Below, piece by piece: positions 18,614-27,852 of a stretch of 64,000 bases of DNA (position 1 is its first letter; each line of letters begins with the position of its first letter). The position numbers and the translations under genes are program-made. Below the pieces are notes generated by a model. It was not told the DNA's origin and did no database searches. It was given only the letters and a program-made list of their open reading frames with translations. The stretch is from Kitasatospora sp. NBC_01266 (lineage in GTDB: Bacteria > Actinomycetota > Actinomycetes > Streptomycetales > Streptomycetaceae), in NCBI RefSeq assembly GCF_036242395.1, contig NZ_CP108458.1, positions 930,001 through 994,000 of the forward strand, given 5' to 3'.

Positions 18614-19335
18614 CCGGCCCCGCCAGGAACGGCCGTCCGTCCTCCCGCGCGGGGGGCGGACGGCCGCGGCGCCGCCGGAGGCGCCCGGGCGGCCGGGCGG
18701 CGCTGCTCGCCCTGTCCGTGGGGATGGCCCTGGTCGGCGCCGGCGCGAGCGCGCTGCTCGGCAGCGGCCCGACCGCTCTGACGCCGAGCGCCCGGCCACC
18801 GGCCCGTACCGCGATCGGCACGCCGGCCGTCCCGCGCGCCGCCGACGGCCCGTCGACCGGCGCGGCCCCCGCCGCGCTGCCGCTGCGAATACGGATACCC
18901 GGCATCGGCGTCGACAGCGCGCTGACCGACCTCCAGGTCCAGCCGGACGGCCATCTCGCCGCGCCCAAGAACCCCGAGCAGATCGGCTGGTGGAGCGACG
19001 GCCCGCACCCCGGCGACCCCGGCGCCGCCGTGATCGTCGGCCACCTGGACTCCCGCACCGGCCCGGCCGCCTTCTACGGGCTGTCCAGCCTGCACCCCGG
19101 AGACACCGTCAGCATCGAGCGCGCCGACCGGAGCCAGGTCGGCTTCACCGTCCAGGCACTGCGGCAGTACGACAAGGACGCCTTCCCCGACAGCGAGGTG
19201 TACGCCACCGGTGGGCCGCCCCAGCTGCGGCTGATCACCTGCGGGGGCAGCTACGACCGGGAACAGCACGAGTACCGGGACAACCTCGTCGTCTACGCCA
19301 CCCTCACCAGTACGCCGAACACCCCCAGGCCCTGA
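18610..19335 (+). CDS. Class F sortase
   Basis: 241 residues. A basic N-terminus and one membrane helix (~30-50) are followed by a proline-rich linker and the sortase beta-barrel. The catalytic residues are all present: H145 in VGHLDS, C211 in LITCGG and R223 in EYRDN. It is a membrane-bound transpeptidase that should act on surface proteins. ATGA overlap with the DUF4331 gene suggests that protein is its partner or substrate, although no LPxTG is present there. Confidence 0.93.
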   Translation: MTGPARNGRPSSRAGGGRPRRRRRRPGGRAALLALSVGMALVGAGASALLGSGPTALTPSARPPARTAIGTPAVPRAADGPSTGAAPAALPLRIRIPGIGVDSALTDLQVQPDGHLAAPKNPEQIGWWSDGPHPGDPGAAVIVGHLDSRTGPAAFYGLSSLHPGDTVSIERADRSQVGFTVQALRQYDKDAFPDSEVYATGGPPQLRLITCGGSYDREQHEYRDNLVVYATLTSTPNTPRP

Positions 19336-19365
19336 TCCTGGACCGACCGAAGCGGGAACCGCGCC

Positions 19366-20706
19366 ATGCGCACGCGCAGCAATCCAGGCCCTCGCGCCGC
19401 CCTCTCGGCGGCCGTCACCGCCGCGCTGGCGGTCGGCCTGTTCCTCACCGGCGGCCTCGGCCTCTCGCCCTGGACGGGAGCCTCGAACGATCACGCCAGG
19501 CCGGCGGCGAGCGGGCCGAGCGGCGGCGGCGACCCGCTGGCCGCCGACATCAGCACGCTCCAGGACGGCCTGCGCCGGCAACCGCAGGACCCGCTCGCGC
19601 TGGCCACCCTCGGCCTGGACTACGTCCAGCAGGCCAGGAACACCGCCGACCCCACGTACTACCCCAAGGCGGAGGAGGTCCTGCAGCGCTCGCTCGCCCA
19701 GCAGCCGCAGGACAACTTCGCCGCACTGGGCGGCCTGGCCGCGCTGGCCAACGGCCGCCACGACTTCGCCCGGGCCCTCGACCAGGCCCGGCGCGCGGTG
19801 GCCGCCAACCCGTACAACTCCTCGCTGTACGGGACCCTGGCCGACGCGCTGACCCAGCTCGGCCGCTACGACGAGGCCGCCGACGCCGTCCAGCGCATGG
19901 TGGACCTGCACCCCGGCACCCCCTCGCTGGCCCGCGCCTCCTACGTCGCCGAACTGCGCGGCGACACCGGGACCGCCCGCACCGACATGCGCCGCGCCTT
20001 GCAGGACGCCGCCGGGCCCGCCGACCAGGCCTTCGCCCACTACTACCTGGCCGAGCTGGCCGGCAACAGCGGCGATCCCGCCACCGAGCTCAAGGAGGCC
20101 GAGGCCGGACTGGCCGCGGCGCCGGGTTACACCGCGCTGCTGCAGGCCAAGGCGCGGGCCGAGGCGGCTCAGGGGGACACCGCTGCCGCGCTGGCCGACC
20201 TCGGCGCCGCCACCCGGCGCGTCCCGCAGCCCGAGTACGTGCTGCAACTCGGTGAGCTCTACCAGGCGGCGGGCCGCACCCGGGAGGCCGAGCAGCAGTA
20301 CCAGCTGTTCCGGGCCGAGCAGCGGCTCCTCACCGACAACGGAGTCGCCCAGGACAGTGACGCCGCCCTCTTCGAAGCCGACCACGGCAGCCCGGAGCAG
20401 GCCCTGGCGATCGCCCGGACCGGACTGCGGACCCGCCCCTTCCTGGACAGCCACGACGCGCTCGCCTGGGCCCTGCACCGCACCGGCCAGGACCGCGCGG
20501 CGCTGGCCGAGGCCGACCAGGCGCTGGCCCAGGGCACCCGCAGCGCCCTCTTCCACTTCCACCGGGCGATGATCCAGGCGGGCCTTGGCGACACCGCGGC
20601 CGAGCGCGCCGACCTCGGCGCCGCGCTGGCCATCAACCCGCACTTCCACCCGCTGCACGCGGCCGAGGCCACGGCCGCGCTGGCCGCGCTCGGGGGTCAG
20701 GGGTGA
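19366..20706 (+). CDS. Membrane-anchored or secreted TPR protein
   Basis: 446 residues. A signal/anchor helix lies at ~13-36. Tetratricopeptide repeats run from ~70 to the end (repeated A-x2-Y/A-x3-L-x3-A pattern, e.g. ALATLGLDYVQQARN, ALAEADQALAQGTR). The last repeats contain paired helices at 34-residue spacing. TPR arrays bind other proteins. It follows the sortase by 30 bases, so it is probably the third gene of a DUF4331-sortase-TPR unit working at the cell surface. Confidence 0.87.
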   Translation: MRTRSNPGPRAALSAAVTAALAVGLFLTGGLGLSPWTGASNDHARPAASGPSGGGDPLAADISTLQDGLRRQPQDPLALATLGLDYVQQARNTADPTYYPKAEEVLQRSLAQQPQDNFAALGGLAALANGRHDFARALDQARRAVAANPYNSSLYGTLADALTQLGRYDEAADAVQRMVDLHPGTPSLARASYVAELRGDTGTARTDMRRALQDAAGPADQAFAHYYLAELAGNSGDPATELKEAEAGLAAAPGYTALLQAKARAEAAQGDTAAALADLGAATRRVPQPEYVLQLGELYQAAGRTREAEQQYQLFRAEQRLLTDNGVAQDSDAALFEADHGSPEQALAIARTGLRTRPFLDSHDALAWALHRTGQDRAALAEADQALAQGTRSALFHFHRAMIQAGLGDTAAERADLGAALAINPHFHPLHAAEATAALAALGGQG

Positions 20707-20830
20707 GGCGGTCAGCGGTGCGGCCGGGCCGGGTCCTCTCCCGTTCGGAGCGATCCACCGGGCGCCGGGCTCCGAAGGGGAAGTGAGCGCGGGGCTGAAC
20801 GGTCCGATCCGCGGGGCCGGTCCGGCGTGA

Positions 20831-21166
20831 CGGATCGCCCACCGGCGCGGGCTGCGGGTGGAACTGCCGGGTGGCCGGGTGCTGGTGGCCGCGGCGCCCG
20901 GCGCGCCGGTGCTGCGGCTGCACCGGCCCGGGGCCTTCTGCCACCGGGTGGGCGAGAACGGGCTGATCGGCTTCGGCGAGTCCTACCAGGACGGCGACTG
21001 GGACTCCCCCGACCTGGTCGCGCTGCTCAGCGAGCCGACCGTGCGGCTGTGGCGGCTGTACCTGGCCGGCAGTTCACTCGCCTTCGGCGAGCGGCGGATG
21101 GGGGTGGACCAGTTCCTCGCGGTGCGACCGCCGGGCCTGTCGCGGCAGCGGCTCGCAGGCTTGTAA
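20831..21166 (+). pseudogene. N-terminal remnant of a cyclopropane-fatty-acyl-phospholipid synthase
   Basis: The frame reads LRVELPGGRV, then VLRLHRPGAFCHRVG and NGLIGFGESYQDGDWDSPDL, which is the N-terminal domain of CFA/mycolic acid cyclopropane synthases. A stop codon (20828-20830) sits directly before it, so no start codon or N-terminal tail exists. The frame ends after ~110 residues, long before the SAM-methyltransferase domain. It is therefore a decayed fragment. It fills most of the 495-base gap between the TPR and glycosidase genes; the 124 bases ahead of it show nothing. Confidence 0.7.
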
Positions 21167-21178
21167 GAAGCGCTCTTA
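21164..21178. promoter_or_regulatory. Dyad TAAGA-N5-TCTTA before the glycosidase gene
   Basis: A 15-base inverted repeat with the AGCGC core sits 23 bases before the glycosidase ATG. Short dyads with a central GCGC are typical operators of LacI-family sugar regulators in streptomycetes, so substrate-controlled expression is plausible. No LacI gene is in the window. Confidence 0.35.
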
Positions 21179-21201
21179 GGAGGGCCCGCCACTCTCGGAG
21201 C

Positions 21202-23232
21202 ATGACTACCACGACCTCTCATCGGGCGGTGCGCAGCCGGCGCCGCCGTGCCTCGATGGCCGCGCTCGCGCTGGCGGGCGCCACCGCGCTGGGCGGGCTG
21301 AGCTGGCCGTCCGCGTTCGGCGCGACGCCCGCCCGGCCCACGGTGCGCCAGCACGACGGTGTCGTCGAGATCCCGATCAGCGGCGGCACCGCCGAGGTGC
21401 GGACCGACTCGCTGGCCGTGACGGCGCGCGGCGACGACGGCCGGACGCTGACCCTCTCCGCGCCCGTCGCGCAGTCGCTCGGGCAGCCCGGCCGGGTCAC
21501 CGTCTCGGGCGGCACGGCGAGTTGGACGCTGCCCGGCCAGGGCCTGAGCGTCACCGCGGCGGCCGTGCGCGGGCGGCTGCAGGTCACCGTGCACGACGGC
21601 CGGGACGGCGCCAAGCTCTCCTGGCCGGTCACCGGCACCGATCCGGCCGCCTCGCAGCTGCAACTGCCCAGCGGCGAGGGGCTGGGCATCCCGGTCGCCG
21701 ACCCGTTCTGGAACTCGCCCGACACCGGGGTGGCCGGCAACTCCTACGACCTGGAAGCCGACCTGAGCCTGCCGCTGTGGGGGTACACGCTGGGCGGACG
21801 CGGGGTCAGCTACCTGGTCCCGCAGCCGATCGGCACCTCGCTCGGCCTCGCCTCGCAGTCCGGCCGGCTGGACGGCACCGCCTTGCACACCTTCTCCCAG
21901 CGGGAGGGCACCCAGGACTACACCGTCACCTTCGCCCTCACCGACCCGTCCCCGGTCGCACCCGCGCAGGACTACCGGCGCTGGCTCACCGAGCACGGCC
22001 AACTGGTCACCCTGAACAGCAAGATCGCCGCCAACCCGGCGGTCGCCGGGCTGCTCGGCGCCTTCCACGCCTACACCTGGGGCACCGCCCGCACCGCCCA
22101 GGGGATCGCGCAGATGCAGGCGCTGGGCCTGTCCCGGATGTGGCTCGGCTACGACGCCGACGCGCAGCCGATGGACCCGCAGGCGGTGGCCGCCGCGAAG
22201 CGGGCGGGCTACCTGGTCGGCCCGTACGACTCGTTCGCCAACGGGCAGGACCCGAGCACCGCCGACTCGCCCACCTCCGCCTGGCCGGCTCCGGTCTACC
22301 CGGACTTCTGCATCCACCAGCAGGACGGCTCGGTGCTGGCGGGCTTCCACGACCGGGGCTGCTACCTCAGCTCGCAGGCCTTCGCCCAGCACGGCCAGTA
22401 CCTCACCCAGCGCACCGCGCAGATGACCGCCAACGGGGCGAACAGCTACTTCCTGGACGTGGACGCGGCCGGCGAGCTGTACGACGACTTCAGCGCCGAC
22501 CACCCGATGAACCAGCAGCAGGACGAGGCCAACCGGATCGCCCGGATGCGTCAACTCTCCGGTCCGGACAAGCTGGTGCTCGGCTCGGAGGCCGCGCACA
22601 GCTGGGCCGCGCCGGTGATCGCCTTCAGCCACGGTTCGCAGACTCCGCCGGCCAACGGGCTGTGGCCGCTGGAGAAGGACAAGGACGTCTGGGGTGGCTA
22701 CGCGCCCGCCGGCGCGCCCGGAGTCTTCTTCAAGCCGGTGACCCTGCCGGCCGACCTGAGCAAGGCCATGTTCGACCCGGTGTACCGCATCCCGCTGCTG
22801 GAGACCGCGCTGCACGACTCGCAGGTCAACCTCGACCGGTGGGAGCTGTCGTACACCAAGTTCCCGGCGCTGGAGACCGATCGGGCACTGCTGGCGATCC
22901 TGGACAACACTCCGCTGAACCTGGTCCTGGACGGTCCGACGCTGGCCACCGACGGCAAGCAACTGGCCGCACTGCAGCAGTACTTCGCGCCGCTGCACGA
23001 GGCCGCCGGCACGCAGCCGATGACCGGGTTCCGGTATCTGAGCGCCGACCACCAGGTGCAGCAGACCGAGTTCGGCGACGGGGTGCTCCAGGTGACCGCC
23101 AACTTCGGCACCAGCGCCTACGGTTCGGGCGCCGACGCGCTGCCGGGCGGCTGCGTGGACGCGAAGCTCAGGGGCGACCGGCAGCCGCGCCGGCTCTGCC
23201 CCACCACGCTGCCGCAGGCACCGCTCAAGTGA
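21202..23232 (+). CDS. Secreted glycoside hydrolase, GH101/GH129-related
   Basis: 676 residues. An arginine-rich n-region ([12 protein letters not shown]), a hydrophobic core and a likely cut at FGA-TP mark a Sec or Tat signal peptide. Next come an N-terminal beta-sandwich (~40-270) and a TIM-barrel-like domain (~280-620). The acidic segment NSYFLDVDAAGELYDDF could supply the nucleophile and EAAHSW the acid/base, as in clan members that cut O-linked or alpha-linked sugars. The exact GH family is uncertain. The SD (GGAG) is unusually close to the ATG. No transporter or sugar regulator is adjacent. Confidence 0.7.
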   Translation: MTTTTSHRAVRSRRRRASMAALALAGATALGGLSWPSAFGATPARPTVRQHDGVVEIPISGGTAEVRTDSLAVTARGDDGRTLTLSAPVAQSLGQPGRVTVSGGTASWTLPGQGLSVTAAAVRGRLQVTVHDGRDGAKLSWPVTGTDPAASQLQLPSGEGLGIPVADPFWNSPDTGVAGNSYDLEADLSLPLWGYTLGGRGVSYLVPQPIGTSLGLASQSGRLDGTALHTFSQREGTQDYTVTFALTDPSPVAPAQDYRRWLTEHGQLVTLNSKIAANPAVAGLLGAFHAYTWGTARTAQGIAQMQALGLSRMWLGYDADAQPMDPQAVAAAKRAGYLVGPYDSFANGQDPSTADSPTSAWPAPVYPDFCIHQQDGSVLAGFHDRGCYLSSQAFAQHGQYLTQRTAQMTANGANSYFLDVDAAGELYDDFSADHPMNQQQDEANRIARMRQLSGPDKLVLGSEAAHSWAAPVIAFSHGSQTPPANGLWPLEKDKDVWGGYAPAGAPGVFFKPVTLPADLSKAMFDPVYRIPLLETALHDSQVNLDRWELSYTKFPALETDRALLAILDNTPLNLVLDGPTLATDGKQLAALQQYFAPLHEAAGTQPMTGFRYLSADHQVQQTEFGDGVLQVTANFGTSAYGSGADALPGGCVDAKLRGDRQPRRLCPTTLPQAPLK

Positions 23233-23266
23233 GCGCCCGGCTCGGCTGCTGAGCGCCGGCCGGCGC

Positions 23267-23956
23267 TCATGACGTGTCCAGCCGGTAGCCGATCCCGTGC
23301 ACGGTGTGCACCAGGCGCGGCTCGCCGCCGGCCTCCAGTTTGCGGCGCAGGTAGCCGACGTAGACGGCGAGCGAGTTGGAGCCAGGTCCGAAGTCGGCGC
23401 CCCAGACCCGCCGCATGATCGCCTCCCGGGTCAGCAGCTGCCCGGGGTGCCGCAGCAGGAGTTCCAGCAGCGCGAACTCGGTACGCGAGAACTCCAGCGG
23501 TCGGCCGCCCCGGCTGCCGGTGCGGCTGTGCGGGTCCACCGTGAGGTCGGCGAAGCCGCACTCGTCGCGCTGCGCCGCACCGGTCACGGTCCGGCGCAGC
23601 AGCGCGCGCAGCCGGGCGGTCAGCTCGTCCAGCGCGAACGGCTTGACCAGGTAGTCGTCGGCGCCCGCGTCCAGCCCCGCCACCCGCTCGCTCACCGCGT
23701 CCCGGGCGGTGAGCACGATGACCGGCAGCCGGTCCCCCACCGCCCGCAGCTGCCGGCAGACCGCCAGCCCGTCCAGGGCCGGCATCATCACGTCCAGCAC
23801 CAGGGCGTCCGGCTGCCAGCGGGCCACCTCGGTCAGCCCGGCCAGCCCGTCGGCGGCGGCGCGCACCTGGTACCCCTCGACCTGCAGCCCCAGCGCCACG
23901 GCGGCCCGCACCTCGGGGTCGTCGTCGACGACCAGCACCCGCAGCCCGCTGCCCAC
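23267..23956 (-). CDS. OmpR-family response regulator, orphan
   Basis: 229 residues from GTG 23956. The receiver domain has the acidic pocket DDD (11-13), the phospho-acceptor D55 (LVLDVMMP) and the conserved lysine in VKPF. A C-terminal winged helix carries the OmpR recognition region ([32 protein letters not shown] split along it). No histidine kinase gene lies beside it. It converges on the glycosidase gene with a 34-base gap. Residues upstream of GTG 23956 are glycine/arginine runs, so a longer start is unlikely. Confidence 0.92.
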   Translation of the reverse strand: MGSGLRVLVVDDDPEVRAAVALGLQVEGYQVRAAADGLAGLTEVARWQPDALVLDVMMPALDGLAVCRQLRAVGDRLPVIVLTARDAVSERVAGLDAGADDYLVKPFALDELTARLRALLRRTVTGAAQRDECGFADLTVDPHSRTGSRGGRPLEFSRTEFALLELLLRHPGQLLTREAIMRRVWGADFGPGSNSLAVYVGYLRRKLEAGGEPRLVHTVHGIGYRLDTS

Positions 23957-24079
23957 GCCGCCCCCGCCTCCCCCGCGCCCTCGCCGACCCGGGAGGGACG
24001 CCGGACGATCCGTCCCCGGTTCCGCCCGGGAGCCGGATTTCGCTTCTCGTCCGCACTGCCGTAGAGTCGGGTTCACCGA

Positions 24080-24153
24080 CGCGGGGTGGAGCAGCTCGGT
24101 AGCTCGCTGGGCTCATAACCCAGAGGTCGCAGGTTCAAATCCTGTCCCCGCTA
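24080..24153 (+). tRNA. Initiator tRNA-Met (anticodon CAT)
   Basis: 74 bases fold as a cloverleaf with anticodon CAT in loop CTCATAA. Two initiator hallmarks are visible: an unpaired first base of the acceptor stem (C1 opposite T), and three consecutive G-C pairs GGG/CCC in the anticodon stem. The T-arm reads GCAGG-TTCAAAT-CCTGT. The CCA end is not encoded. Confidence 0.95.
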
Positions 24154-24201
24154 CTACGTAGTAGCAAGCAAGGCCCGGCACACCTGGTGTGCCGGGCCTT
24201 G
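24151..24201 (+). terminator. Terminator after the initiator tRNA
   Basis: A 16-bp perfect inverted repeat (24169-24184 against 24186-24201) forms a strong hairpin 15 bases after the tRNA. Between them is the perfect 14-base palindrome CTACTACGTAGTAG (24151-24164), which begins inside the last three bases of the tRNA and may matter for 3' processing. Confidence 0.85.
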
Positions 24202-24251
24202 CGGCGTTCTGGCGCCGGGTTGCGGCGGTCAGGCCCGGGGCCTTGCGGCGG

Positions 24252-25715
24252 TCAGCCGCGGCCGAGCAGGTCCAGGTAGGCCGCCAGCGCCGCCGGGTCC
24301 TGGGTGGCCAGGCCGAGGTAGCCGTCCGGCCGGACCACGAAGAGTCCGGGCCCGAGCGGCGCCAGCTCCGCGAACTCGCGGACCACCAGCTCCGCCGCGC
24401 GCCCGGCCGGCGCCGGTCGCCCCACCGCGAGCAGGGTGGCGTGCGGCCCGCGCAGCAGGTCGAAGAGCCGCCCCTGGGGCAGGGCCAGGTCCGGGATCCG
24501 GTCGCCGGCCCGCAGCGCCTCCTCGGGCAGGTCGGCGCGGGTCTCCACGCTGAGCGGGCTGTCGCGGTAGGCGATCCCGAGCTGCGAGGTCTGGCCGGCC
24601 CGGCGGGCCACGGCCGGTCCGCTGCCGCGGTAGGAGTGGTGCAGCCGGCTGCTGAGCTGGAGCACGTCGGCGGCCACCGGCAGGCGCTCCGCCTCGTAGC
24701 TGTCCAGCAGCCGCGGCGGCGCACCGTGCCGCAGCACCCGGCCCAGCTTCCAGCCGAGGTTGTAGGCGTCCTGCACGCCGGTGTTCAGCCCCTGGCCGCC
24801 GGCCGGCGAGTGGATGTGCGCCGCGTCCCCGGCCAGCAGGACCCGGCCGGCCTGGAAGCGGTCCGCCAGCGCCGCGCGCGGCCGGTACTCCGAGGTCCAG
24901 AGCACCTCGAGCACCGCCTCGGCGGGCAGCTGGGTGCGCTCCGCGATCACCGCGCGGACGGCCTGCGGCGAGGTGTCGACCGGGCCCTCGCCGACCGGGA
25001 CGGAGAGCGCGAAGTGGTCGGTCCCGGGCAGTGGGCAGAGCGAGAGCGTGTCGCCCGGCGCCCGCGTCCACATGTGCCAGTTGCCGCGGTCCAGCCCGGT
25101 CAGCCGGACGTCGCCGACCAGCGAGGCGCGCGGGTCGAGCGTCTCACCCGTCATCGTGACCCCGAGCGCCGCGCGCACCGTGCTGCGTCCGCCGTCGGCG
25201 CCGACCAGGTAGTCGGCGCGGACGGTGGTGGTGCTGCCGTCGGCGCGGGTCAGCAGCGCCCGGACCGACTGCTGATCCTGGCTCAGCGAGGTGAGCGCGA
25301 CCCCGAACCGGAGCTCGCCGCCGAGCTGCCGCAGGCGGGCGTGCAGGATCTCCTGGGTGCGCCACTGCGGGAGCATCCAGCCCACCGGGTAGGGCACGCC
25401 CGCCGCGGCCGGCGCCGGCTCCACCAGGTCCCAGAGCTTCAGGGTCGCGTCCGGACGCCGGCTGAGGACCCTCGGCAGCGGACCGCCGGCCGCGAGTATC
25501 GCGTCGATCACCCCGAGGTCGTCGAAGACCTCCTGGGTGCGCGGCTGCACGCCGCGGCCCCGCGAGCCGGGGAAGAGCGCGGCACTGCGCTCGATCACCA
25601 GTGCCCGCACGCCCCGCCGGGCCAGGTCGCAGCCCAGGGTCAGGCCGGCGGCACCGGCGCCGACCACCAGCACCTGGTAGTCGTCGTCCTCGTTCCTCGC
25701 ATCACTGGAATCCAT
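24252..25715 (-). CDS. FAD-dependent aromatic monooxygenase
   Basis: 487 residues. It begins with the dinucleotide motif VLVVGAGAAGLTLG, followed by RGRGVQPRTQEV, the DG motif LVGADGGRS and the GD motif LLAGDAAHIHSPAGGQGLNT. A thioredoxin-like C-terminal domain completes the PheA/TfdB plan. Relatives hydroxylate phenols, polyketides or rifamycins. The start ATG 25715 is placed by homology; the SD is weak. It is alone on its strand with no biosynthetic neighbours, so the substrate is unknown. Confidence 0.88.
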   Translation of the reverse strand: MDSSDARNEDDDYQVLVVGAGAAGLTLGCDLARRGVRALVIERSAALFPGSRGRGVQPRTQEVFDDLGVIDAILAAGGPLPRVLSRRPDATLKLWDLVEPAPAAAGVPYPVGWMLPQWRTQEILHARLRQLGGELRFGVALTSLSQDQQSVRALLTRADGSTTTVRADYLVGADGGRSTVRAALGVTMTGETLDPRASLVGDVRLTGLDRGNWHMWTRAPGDTLSLCPLPGTDHFALSVPVGEGPVDTSPQAVRAVIAERTQLPAEAVLEVLWTSEYRPRAALADRFQAGRVLLAGDAAHIHSPAGGQGLNTGVQDAYNLGWKLGRVLRHGAPPRLLDSYEAERLPVAADVLQLSSRLHHSYRGSGPAVARRAGQTSQLGIAYRDSPLSVETRADLPEEALRAGDRIPDLALPQGRLFDLLRGPHATLLAVGRPAPAGRAAELVVREFAELAPLGPGLFVVRPDGYLGLATQDPAALAAYLDLLGRG

Positions 25716-25997
25716 CCCGGGAGCTTCGGCCAGTGCTGACCAACCGTCAAGTGATCGCCGGACCGGCAGCCGCCTCGGGCCGGTCGGCGGCCTTCCTGAG
25801 CGGCTGTCAGCCCGGATCGCCGACCGGTCCGCGCACGACGCCCTGCCGCCGTTCGAGGTCACACCGTCCGGCCTAATAGAATCGACCCTCGGGCCTGCGG
25901 ACCAGACGCCGGGCTCAGCAGGTACGGAGAGGCATCACCGGCCTGATGCCCTCCCCCAGCCTCCGGCCGGGGGGACCCCCAGCCCGCGAGGAGACAC

Positions 25998-27611
<1,614 letters not shown>

Positions 27612-27654
27612 CCGGTCGGCGACCCGTCCGGCCCCGGTCGGCGACCCACCACGA

Positions 27655-27690
27655 CGGCTGAGCCCCCGCACCGCGGGGGCTCAGCCGTTT
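27655..27690 (+). terminator. Hairpin terminator of prfC
   Basis: A perfect 15-bp stem (27655-27669 against 27673-27687) with a 3-base loop is followed by TTT. It lies 44 bases after the prfC stop and is a classic intrinsic terminator. Confidence 0.93.
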
Positions 27691-27784
27691 CCGCTTCCGC
27701 GGCCGGCCGCGGTGGTGACGCCCAGAGCACGCGCTGATGACGCCGCGGTAACGCCCAGGTGAGTTACGACACACCCCCGACGAT

Positions 27785-27843
27785 AAGAACGCGTCAAGAA
27801 CGGACAGCGACGCGCCGCCGACTGGCTTTTGCCGTCAAGAACG
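27785..27843. promoter_or_regulatory. Three AAGAACG repeats upstream of the APC permease
   Basis: AAGAACG occurs at 27785-27791, 27796-27802 and 27837-27843. The last two are part of the longer repeat GTCAAGAACG (27793 and 27834). Spacings of 11 and 41 bases put them on one helical face. They end ten bases before the permease start, so they may be activator sites or part of the transcript leader. Confidence 0.4.
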
Positions 27844-27852
27844 CGCTAAGCA

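Noticed and set aside
24080..24164. Integration (att) site of a mobile element at the tRNA
   Set aside because: No integrase, no repeated tRNA end and no element-like genes nearby. No insertion sequence or transposase was found anywhere in the window.
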